Shown here one piece after another: positions 1-12,000 of a stretch of DNA of 64,000 bases (position 1 is the first letter of the stretch; each line of letters starts with the position of its first letter). The DNA comes from Nematostella vectensis (taxonomy: Eukaryota; Cnidaria; Anthozoa; Actiniaria; Edwardsiidae). The position numbers were made by a program, and so were the translations under genes. Below the pieces are notes generated by a model, which saw nothing but the letters and a program-made list of their open reading frames with translations, was not told where the DNA came from and ran no database searches. The DNA lies in the NCBI RefSeq assembly GCF_932526225.1, contig NC_064035.1, forward strand, positions 4,711,501 through 4,775,500, read 5' to 3'.

Positions 1-3000
1 CCTCTTTCGGCGTGAGAGTTCTCCCCTTTTCGTCTACATACTCCAGCTTAACGTTGGGCTTGTAGCCTTCCTTCTCACCCCGAGAACCGCCACCATACCT
101 ACAAGACAAGCAGCACGCATGACCACCAAAGGCCGAACAGTCATTCTAGAACATTCTAGAAGATAGACCTAGGGTTTAGAAATAAGCAGCCGCACGTGAG
201 GCACCAAGTGCACGTAAAAGAGATGATACTCCTCTGCTCACTAGTAGAACAAGTTTCGTTTATACGTGTATCATCTAAGTAAAGAGGTCAATCCATTCAC
301 AAACCTGTCTCTATCCCGGTCATAATCCCTGAAAAAAAGACGACAAAATGGAAAAAAGATTTCTTTTGGTAAAACGCTATACTGCTAGATGTAGATGATG
401 TTTTATTATTAATACCACAGGGGCGGATCCAGGGGGGGGGGGGGTATCCACCCAATCCCCCTTTATCCGCCACTGTACCATATAAATTTTCTTAAATAGG
501 TTGTTTTAACCAATAAATTTCTATATTACCATTGTACACATTACATGTACACATAAAAATCTGGATAATTTATATGTGGTAGTGGGGGGGGGGGGGGGGG
601 GGGGGGATTTGAAAGGAAACTAATGGTAGGGGCCGAGAATAGCACCTCAATCAAAAGTAGTCATACAGTAGTCATAAAAAGCATCAATCTCGCTAATTGT
701 TGACAATAAACACAGGGTACTCACCGCCCGCCGCGAGACCTGTCCTTATCATCGCCTCTGAAACAACACACAAAAAATGCTCATTCAACTTGCCTGTATT
801 TTGTGAATACAGTCACTAAAACAAATAAAGTAGAACCACTTATTGTAAGTTGATGTTTTTTTAAATGGCTTAGGAGGTGGGACTTAAAGCCGCATTGTCA
901 CCACTACTTTCGGTTTACTTTCGGTCGTAACAATTTCCGAAGATTTTTAACGGTAAAAAGCGAAAGATATTTTAAATTGTGAAAGCAGTGTGTCTATTGG
1001 GTGTTTCTTTGTGGATGTGATTGATAATTTAGAGTGGATGGCCTGTTAAATAGCGCGGATTCCAGTAGATTCTATTGATTCTACGGTTGAGGTTTCCGTA
1101 GGACCTCCGGAGGTAAAATGGTGACAATGCGGGTTTAAACGTGTTTCTAAGTACGCAAAAAAAGCACTCATTTTTTTTTTTTCAATTCTAAGTTGTCAAA
1201 AAATAGCTCTTACCTCATTTTTTCTTCGTCTATCACACCAACAGACGGCAAATCAGCGACGAATTTCTCCTCAACACGTCTTTTCCCTTCAGACGACAAC
1301 AAACCTGAAGATAAGGGAAAAACAAATCAACCGTGAAATATACTATTACAACAAGGGACACCTTACATAGTAGTAGTAGTAGTTGTAGCTTTATTTTAAG
1401 AGGGTAACACTTAAAAGTGTGATACACTTACAAACTTGTGGCCCTCCGCAAAAAAAACAACAACCAATAATCAAATAACATATAATCAATCATCAATAAC
1501 AAAATAGATAATATTTATAGTGAAATAGATTGAAAACCAAGTGCGAGGCTTGACATTGGGATAAAGTGAACGCGCATTGCAGCTTTGTAAGCCGCACTGG
1601 ATGGCCGCTTTTTCAATTCTCCCGGAAGGTTGTTCCATAATTTCGTCGCTGTCACCAAAAAAGTCCCCCCCCCCCCCTCAAGCTCACGCGAATATTTGGG
1701 CAAAATGAAATTGACCTCACCACACCTAGTATTTACATTGTGTACAGAATTGTTAAAAGGAAAATGTCTGATAAGGTATTCCGGAACTGCATCCTTAGTT
1801 CTCTTGAAAAGAAGGGAGCATTTCATCCGCTTGTTCTCAATATAAAAAGGCAACAGTTCCAGTTTGTTGAATAAAGAGAGAGAAGGCACAAGAGGACCTG
1901 CGTTTTCTATAAGACGCACTGCCCGTTTCTGTAACTTGAGGAGCCTTTCCAAGGCACCATTGGAACACGCAGCCTACCAGGCACACACAGCATAGCAAAA
2001 AATCGACTTGACCAAAGCATTGCAGTAGAGCAATCGTTGTTTAAGTGATAAGCATAAGCAGATCTTCCGGAAAATTGCAAGCCTCTGGGACACTTTCTTA
2101 AAAATTCTGGTGATGTGGTCCTTATCATGGAGGTTCCCACATTAACAGGTCGCGACAACAACGGGCTGCCGGAGAAGCATTATAATGACACGCAGTGACT
2201 TGACGTAGCGAGAGCTGACTACCGTGACTTTAAATAGCGCGACCTGAGATACCGTAACCTAGAGTACCGTGACTTGGCGTAGCGACACGTGACGTGATCA
2301 CACGCACCGTGAAATGATCCAGACCTACCGTAGCGTGACATGACATACCTTAGCATAACCTGACGTAGCGTATCATGATCCAGGCCTACCGTAGTGTGAC
2401 ATGACCTACCGTAGTGTGACATGACCTACCGTGGTGTGACATGACTTACCTTAGCATAACCTGACGTAGTGTGACATGATCCAGACCTACCGTAGTGTGA
2501 CATGACCTACCGTGGTGCGAGATGACTTACCTTGGCATAACCTGACGTAGCGTGACATGATCCAGACCTACCGTAGCGTGACATGACATACCTTAGCATA
2601 ACCTGACGTAGCGTATCATGATCCAGGCCTACCGTAGTGTGACATGACCTACCGTAGTGTGACATGACCTACCGTGGTGTGACATGACTTACCTTAGCAT
2701 AACCTGACGTAGTGTGACATGACCTACCGTGGTGCGAGATGACTTACCTTAGCATAACCTGACGTAGCGTGACATGATCCAGACCTACCGTAGTGTGACA
2801 TGACTTACCTTGGCATAACCTGACGTAGCGTGACATGATCCAGACATACTGTAGCGTGACATGACATACCTTAGCATAATCTGACGTCGCGTGACATGAT
2901 CCAGACATACCGTAGCGTGACATGACATACCTTAGCGTAATCTGACGTAGCGTGTCATGATCCAGACCTACCGTAGTATGACATGACCTACCTTAGTGTG

Positions 3001-6000
3001 ACATGACCTACCGTAGTATGACATGACCTACCTTAGTGTGACATGACCTACCGTGGTGTGACATGACTTACCTTAGCATAACCTGACGTAGCGTGACATG
3101 ATCCAGACCTACCGTAGTGTGACATGACCTACCGTGGTGTGACATGACGTAGAGTGATCTGGTCATGAAAGTTGTTGCTATAACCACTGGGTATATTGTT
3201 TCTACAAACCTTTTTTAGCCGCAAGTTGTAACGCGGCAGCGACACTATTTCCAACAACAGGCTCGTCATCAAGCACATTACTCTCGCTTTCCTTGAATAC
3301 AATAAGATTACAAAATAAAGAAATATTCAGTCCAACTTGAAAGTCTGTTTAGGATGTTACACGGCGGGACAACGCGTAACAAAAACATTCCGCATAGCCT
3401 ACCTGTAGGCCTTGATAGTTTTTGCGGTACGAAAACCCAGAAAACACGGGGTTCGCATAACCCGGCCGCCATATTTTTCTTCCACATCCCCATGTGGAGC
3501 GCATTATCCAAGATGGCGGCCGAGTTATGCGAACTCCGTGTTTTCGGGGTTTTCGTGCCGGGAAAACGATCAAAACCTATAGGTATTCCACAATATATCT
3601 TCTATTCTCACACATCAATCTCGACGCTATCTAGTTTATGCTCTAACCTTTACTTGGATAAATAGCAAGTCCCTTTTTCACTTTTCCCTTTATCCCGTCT
3701 TTATTTCTCCTTACGAAATCAGGCGGAAGAAACGAGGCTACAAATAAAGTTCCAATGATCCGCCAAAGATCTTCCCCTTATTCCCCCTCCCATGCGTGTT
3801 TTAGTTTAGTTCCAGAGGTCACCATTCTTGCTGCGAATTAAGTTGTTCTGTGAAACACGTTAATCGCACAAGATCGGAAATCCTGGAATGTGGCGTGGAA
3901 CGTTGTCTCGCGTTTCATGTAATAAAGGATAGGACAACATGTTTCGCGGAAAGTTTATGTTGCGAGTTGTTCCGTGTAGCACCATCTTCAAAAGCAATTT
4001 ATAGAAATGTTGAATTCAACACACGCACGCACACTAGTGGCACATACCTGGGTCACTTCCTTTTTCTTATCCTCCTGGGCCTTAACTAGCTCCCATCCAC
4101 TCTGTGGCTCTTGGGTCTCGTTGACGACATCCATTTTCCACTACATAGCAGAAGATTATGAAGGGCAATATAAAAATAGAGCATTTGGTACGGTCATAAT
4201 GTGTTCATTACCACCAGTCTGATGAATTTACATTAGCAAATTATAATTTCAGGACAGGAACACAGGAGAGTGACAAAGAAAAAAAAAGACGACGGTGGAA
4301 AAGAAAATGACTACAACCAGAAGTCTACGGACTAAATATCGGTGAGATGAGAGTGAGTTCACTACCACTCCAATAACTGATTGCGATGGCTCTATCATTG
4401 CGCCTGTGCAAACGAATGGGTATTAAGGTATGGGCAACCTTTACCGTTTTTCATACTTTGTGTATATTACCTCGTCTTCGTCTTCCTCTTCTTCTTCCCG
4501 ATTACCCGAAGTCCCTGTAAGCAAGAAACCATACTTTTGGGGTACATCTCAAGATCTTTCTTTGTATTAGTCTTTCCTTCGCCTACTGTACTCATCTTGC
4601 CCACCCAAATACCAAAATGAGTCAAGAAATACACTCTCCTCACCAGTCCCACTGTACGCTTTTAAGCGTACAAGATTTTAAGCGTACAAGCTTTTAAGCG
4701 TACAAGATTCTTAAAAGAATCTTGGTCACATGACTCACCGTATGTTGGGATCTCTCCAAGGGTTCGGCAAAACTCAGACGTAGAGTCGATAACTATAGAC
4801 CCTTTAAACAATAGTAACGTGTTAAAATAGTAGAGTCGATAACTATAGACCCTTTAACAATAGTAATGTGTTAAGATAGTAGAGTCGAACACTATAGACC
4901 CTTTAAACAATAGTAACGTGTTAAGATAGTAGAGTCGAACACTATAGACCCTTTAAACAATAGTAACGTGTTTCGATAGTAGAGTCGATAACTATAGACC
5001 CTTTAAACAATAGTAACGTGTTAAGATAGTAGAGTCGATAACTATAGACCCTTTAAACAATAGTAACGTGTTAAGATAGTAGAGTCGATGACTATAGACC
5101 CTTTAAACAATAGTAACGTGTTAAGATAGTAGAGGCGATAACTATAGACCCTTTAAACAATAGTAACGTGTTAAGATAGTAGAGTCGATAACTATAGACC
5201 CTTTAAACAATAGTAACGTGTTAAGATAGTAGAGTCGAATGCTATAGACCCTTTAAACAATAGTAACGCGTTACGATAGTAGAGTCGATAACTATAGACC
5301 CTTTAAACAATAGTAACGTGTTACGATAGTAGAGTCGATAACTATAGACCCTTTAAACAATAGTAACGTGTTAAGATAGTAGAGTCGAATGCTATAGACC
5401 CTTTAAACAATAGTAACGCGTTACGATAGTAGAGTCGATAACTATAGACCCTTTAAACAATAGTAACGTGTTACGATAGTAGAGTCGATAACTATAGACC
5501 CTTTAAACAATAGTAACGTGTTAAGATAGTAGAGTCGATAACTATAGACCCTTTAAACAATAGTAACGTGTTAAGATAGTAGAGTCGAATGCTATAGACC
5601 CTTTAAACAATAGTAACGCGTTACGATAGTAGAGTCGATAACTATAGACCCTTTAAACAATAGTAACGTGTTACGATAGTAGAGTCGATAACTATAGACC
5701 CTTTAAACAATAGTAACGTGTTAAGATAGTAGAGTCGATAACTAGACCCTTTAAACAATAGTAACGTGTTAAGATAGTAGAGTCGATAACTATAGACCCT
5801 TTAAACAATAGTAACGTGTTAAGATAGTAGAGTCGATAACTATAGACCCTTTAAACAATAGTAACGTGTTAAGATAGTAGACCCTTTAAACAATAGTAAC
5901 GTGTTAAGATAGTAGAGTCGATAACTATAGACCCTTTAAACAATAGTAACGTGTTAAGATAGTAGAGTCGAACACTATAGACCCTTTAAACAACAGTAAC

Positions 6001-9000
6001 GTGTTTAGATATGCAATTATATCTATCCAATTTTATATAAACATATTTCAAATAACGTTGTTAACGCAAACGGCAAGTGGCAATTGGCAAATGTCAAATC
6101 TACAACCGAAAGGAACCATGGATCTCAATGTATTTTTTCCAAATGGTGAAATGATAAAATATGTATCATCATACGTATTATGGATCTGATTTTGCTGGAT
6201 TAAAAAAAGCTTATTTTTATTGATAACAAGTAGCGATAAGCACTTTGTGAGTAGACGTGACATATGATGCCTACCGTTCTTACTGACAACACTTTTTAAA
6301 GATTTGTAAAAAAAACATTTTCTAACCATATTCTTCTGATGAGGGTTCTTGCTTGACGGTGGTGGAGAGGGAAGCAATCACCTGGTGTTGGAATGTTAAA
6401 TGATTACCAAATGGAATTACCAGGTAATCATTCCAAAAGTGGTTCGATCTCTTATAAGAAACCTTTACTTTACATCAATAATAAAAGAATGATAAGTTGT
6501 TGCTAAACACTCTACCTTGGCAGCCCCTGTTTTCTCAGTCTTTCTCTTCAACCTACGTGACCTTTGCACAAGATTGGAATATTAGACAAAAAATACTGAG
6601 AACTGATTTGATTGAGATGTACAATGTTATGGCGAATAATAGAGGTGAACCCAGATGGTTGGGAGTACTTCACATGGAGAGGGGTTGTCCCCAGGGGGTG
6701 ATGGTGGATGGTTCACATTTGTAATCCATGCAGGGATGGGCTTTCCCAGGGGGTGTAAAGGATGTGTCCTGGGAACAAGAGGGTAGTTTTTAGTGCACTC
6801 AGGGAGATGAGGAGATACACACAGAAATGGGTGTGTCTCAAGGGGGTTAAAAGTTCGGGGTAAAGGGGGTGTACAGGGAACAGACAGGAGTGTCGCAGGG
6901 AAAATGCTTTATTGTACACCCAGTGGATCATGGATCACACTTAAAGATGGGTATGTTCCAGAAAAATTATGAGTGTGGGTTAGGAGGGAGGGGGGGAGTC
7001 ACAGGGACAACTGTGCACTTGTAGTGCACCCACAGAAAATTGCTCCACACAGACAGGAGTGTCGCGGGTAAAATGCTTCATTGTACACCCAGAGGATTGG
7101 AGATTGCACCCAAAGATGGGTGTGTCCCAGGGGGTTGAAGTTAGAAAAGGTGTTCCCAGGACAAGGATGTTCTTTGTGGTGCATCCAGAAGGGGATGTGT
7201 CCAAGAGGGTTGGAGAGTGGGGGCGAGGGAGAATCTTGGGGACAAGGGTGTACCTTTGTAGTGCATCCAGAAGGGGATGTGTCCAAGAGGGTTGGAGAGT
7301 GGGGGCGAGGGGGAATCTTGGGGACAAGGATGTTCTTTGTAGTGCATCCAGAAGGGGATGTGTCCAAGAGGGTTGGAGAGTGGGGGCGAGGGGGAATCTT
7401 GGGGACAAGGGTGTACCTTTGTAGTGCATCCAGAAGGGGATGTGTCCAAGAGGGTTGGAGAGTGGGGGCGAGGGGGAATCTTGGGGGCAAGGGTGTACCT
7501 TTGTAGTGCAATTTCAAGCTCAAGTTGGGCATCGTCGTCTTCTAGTGCTATGTCATCAGTCTCTTGCTGGTAAACATCTGTAATATAACAGCTTTTTTTA
7601 ATCTAATACAATATTGCTTTTTTTGGAGGAGGAGAAGGAGGGGTCACCCAAAGCCTCTATATGTGTCAAAGTAATGTGGTCATTCTTCATTCGTAAAAAG
7701 GATGCTGGGGATAAGGTTGAGTGTGTCTGTACCATCAGGATCCATCTGCTCCAGTGGGGTGATCTCCATACTGTCATCATCTTGACTTGCAGATTTGCTG
7801 CTCGAAGACTTCAAGATAGACTTCAGTGTCCTGTGAGGTACATAGAGTTGTTAGCTACAGTCAGGGCCGTAGCAGGGGGTGGGGCACTGGGGGCACGTGC
7901 CCTTCCAATATTTTCAAAAATCATAAGAAAATGACCAGTAGGGGCGTGGTTGTGTCCCCAGTTGTTTTCTTAATGTTTCTGAATCGTGCCCCCCCCAAAT
8001 AATATGAGGCTTGCTACGGCTATGACAGTAGTTCTTATGAGAAGTCCTTTAATCAGTTTAAAAAACTCAAACTTGTGACCAAATCTGATTTTCCCTTTCC
8101 CTTTTTTCTCTTTTTTTTTTTTGTGTTTTAAAAAACACAAACAATGTGAGGCGGAAATGCACATACCCAGCTGTTTGGCTTTTTAAGATAATTTTTTCCT
8201 TGATCATCCTTGTGCTATGTATTAGCTCAGGGACGAAAAGCTCAAATTTTAATGACATTTTACAAAAAGTCACATCAATTAAAAAAGTTGCATTATTTAA
8301 TTTTTTTTTATATATTTCTCACCAAGTACTGTACTTAGGGGGATTTTCGGCCTTATTTGATGTAAAATGAATTTATTGGAAACGTCATGTTTTTCCGTCA
8401 TGTCGCTCTGATGTAAAGCCGGCCAGGTCAAGCTATCGTACCTGGACCCATGGTCCCCGCTCCCAGCATCCCCACCGGTTATAGCTTCCAAGTCATCTGC
8501 CTGAAACACAGACATACACAATTCAACCACAGTTGATGATAACAGTACAGTGAATTCCATGATAATGATATGGCAAGGGAGAAAAAATTTGAATGGTCAT
8601 ATTGAAAAATAGTTGTTTAATCAGAAATTTGTTAAATCAGATGATTTCCCACCTCTATGTATGGTTGCCCTGACCAGAACCTTATTCCAGCATTATTGTA
8701 ATAATGAGTTTCCCTAAATGATGCTGGTTACACTGTAGCAAACAAAAACAAAAAAAACTTTCACCAAGTTAACTCACCTTTAACGCCTCTCTCTTCCTGA
8801 CTTTTCGCTTCTTTTTGGGCTTTTTAAACTGAACCTACAGACAAATTAGGGATGATTTCAAACAAAAACAGAAGATGTTTCCTTTATGAAATGCATGCAT
8901 TGACATAAAAATAGAGATTTTAATAATCCCCATTTACCATTTCTTCCTGAGTGTAGTATTCAGATGCAATGCGAGGTTTCTCCATTTCAAGAGATACCTG

Positions 9001-12000
9001 TTTTAATTGCAGACATGAATATGTTAATATGGTAATAATAAGCACAGAATAGATTTTCATGATAATAATACTGGTATCCAGATGGAACACTAAAAACTTT
9101 TATATAAATGATTCTAGAATAAAACCAGTGACTTTGAGTAAGTAAATTGTTTATCTTACCATCTCATTCTTAAGTTTTTCTTGTATCTGAAGCAGAGAAA
9201 TAAGCATAAGTCATGTTGCTGATAATGAAATAATGAAGGCCTGGCTTGGGCTAGTTAATTAGGTAGATTAGTTGGGTACATAGTAAATCAAAATAAGTAA
9301 GTTTATTGTCAGTTAGTGAGTAAAGCTGCCAAAGCTGTAAGTCAGTAAGTAAAGTTTAAGTGTGAGTAAATAAGTGAGTAATACATGACAACATTAGCTA
9401 TGCTGTAATTTCTAAATCATGTTTAAATAAATAATGTTTAGTTGATAATTATTAACTAAAATTATCATTATCAATAATCTCTATTAATGATCTGATTGTT
9501 GTAAAGAACACTTGCCTGCTGAAGCTCGTCAGCTTTACTTGCATCATAGCTTCCACCTGATTCTAAAAAAAATTACAAGTACTCAAAAAACATACATCTA
9601 CATACCTATAGTGCAAACAGAAGAATTAAAAATGCTCCTGAGATGTACATACCAAGTACAAATGTCTTTTTGCTTTCGCCATCAATTTCTTCATCATACT
9701 TTTCCAAAATGCCTCTGGCTTTTAGCTAAAAATAAAATACAAGTTCAGAAACAGTCCTGTTGAAAACCTTACAATAGTAATAGAATCCACTCTACCATTC
9801 CTGAAGCATCATATTCCCCATCATCATATGGCTTGTAGGCTGGACCTTTCTTTCTCAATTCTATGTTTTTATTTGCCTGGAGGAAGCAAACATTCACATT
9901 AGAATTCGTTTAATGAGCAAGTACTGAACATGCCAAAGAATGAGCTTGCGGAAATGACATTATGCCAGCAAGGGAACAGGTCTAACAAGGGAAAAGGGGT
10001 TACAAAGGAACCAAGGGATATAAAGGAAGGGTTTATAAGGAGTAACAAGGGAACAAGGGGTTACAAGGAAACAAGGGGTCACAAGGGAACCAAGGACGAT
10101 AAAGGGAGGGGTTATAAGGTGTGACAAGTAGGGTTACAAGGAAACAAAGGGGTTTTAAGGGATTACAAGGGAACAAGGGTTTAGAAGGGAACAATTACCT
10201 TAGGTGACTTCTGAATCCTTACCTTTTCTTTGTCTTCAATGTTGACATTATACAAGGTGTCCCCCTCATCGTCAAGAACAGCTGAATTGATCAAAACAAA
10301 AGCATAAGACATTCCCCAGCACCATCAAAGGGTTGAGCTGTCCTCTTATTAATGTATTTAAAATATAAAACAATTGGGTGATAATGGGGTAATCTTAGCT
10401 GTCAGCCTGTTCAAAGACACATGGTTAGAATGTAGGTGAACAGCCATACTATTATGCTTTCTGTATACTCACAGGAATCTTTGAGTGTCAGGATGGTTGC
10501 TTGCCCATCTTGGAAGGCTGTCTCATCATGCTCTACTTTAAGTCCACGTAAATCCCTTGATGTGTAAGCCTATTGCAAGTTAAATCTTTGAAATATGAAG
10601 TGCATATATCATCCAGATTCAGGCCAACTACATCCTCTTTTTCTCTCCATTTTTCTCTTATGAAATATTAATATAATTTCTAAGTCCCACAATTTTGCTT
10701 TCTTTATATTGTAAGAAACTTGTGATTTCTTTGGCTCAGAAGTTCTTATATTTTGTGTTATTAAAATCTGAAATTTCTGCCTGTATACCTAGACAGGCAG
10801 AAAATCACTAGTTTCTTACACGCAGGTTTTTACTGTACTTGGTTGCAGGATTAACCAAGAGCTAAAGATGGTACCTGCCCCATACCTTTCTGGATGAACT
10901 TGGCCGCTTATGTCCAAACTCCTCATGGATTAGTTCTCCAATTCCAAACTCTTCATCCATTTCTGCCAACATTTGTGCCTATCACATTCAACTTGCAAAG
11001 TAAGTACTGTAGCATGATTGAACTTTGACTTTATATCATATACTAGTAGTTACCCATGAAATATTCACGATAAGCAATTCTTTGTTGTACAAAACTTTTT
11101 AAGGTATATTTAAATCCTTCAACGTATTGGGCTTCCTGGTGCTTTAGGGGAATAGTATGCGTCGTCATAAAAATTAATTAAACAAATGCCTCCCTTTTGA
11201 GTCCTTAATATATTTATCTCATATTTAATTTACCTTATAAAAATGTGAAAAAGGCGCTTTCTATAAAATACCACCTATATTTTAGCACTCCACCTCTTCC
11301 TATATCAGTTTTGGGAACCCTGTGCATGATGTTTTTGGTGGGAATCGGACAACTAAATTAAAACCACGCAAGTTCGCATGGCCATATGTTGGGTTTTGCT
11401 GATAAGAGAGTGGATCGTGAATACTCGCTTTCTTGGCTTTCTTGGTGTGTTATTTGGTGGTCAATTCCATACTTTTAAAAGAAAATCAATGTGACATAAA
11501 ATGTATGTGGGTCTGAAAACACAAAATGACCGCCAACTGTTTGTAATGAACAAAACCTTCTTTTTTATAAAAAAAAAACTGAAGTACTTATACAGAGATT
11601 GATCTGATAAAATAAGAAGTTTTGTGCACCATCTCGATATGATTAAATAAGCGTTTATGCACAGTCCTTTTTAAATGGAATATATTGAAGTTCAAAAGTC
11701 AAAAGTCTTGCAGTTGTAGATAAAAGCTCTTTTCTTCTGTTTTCTTGTTTGCAAACCGTTTTGCTCCATGCGCGATGGACTTAAAGAATCTACTTTCTTT
11801 TCGGGGTGGAAATAATGCCTTTCTAAATAACGATAAAAAGACACTTGTGTTTTCAGCTACAAGTAATATATCTATGCAATGAAACTACGGCAAGTATTCA
11901 AATTCTTTTTAAGATTTGATTTTGCGCGCTACAAGGTTTGTTTACACATCTTCTGAAGTTGTCTTGAATAATATTTCTCCTCTACGATGATATTTTTGGA

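Noticed and set aside
1630-1845. Plus-strand frame over the retrotransposon fragment
   Set aside because: It is antisense to the reverse-transcriptase tail, which has clear LINE motifs on the minus strand.
2190-3165. Junction-anchored origin for this minisatellite
   Set aside because: It stops about 45 nt short of the exon 24 donor and shares no sequence with the exon.
4520-6320. Apparent loss of the conserved SART1 exon encoding [10 protein letters not shown]
   Set aside because: On rereading, the exon is at 4801-4739, its start hidden inside the 50-bp array, and it joins in phase on both sides.
6980-7532. Long overlapping open frames on both strands (102-177 codons)
   Set aside because: They arise from the 82-bp array repeating without stops in several frames; the content is repetitive and unlike any protein.
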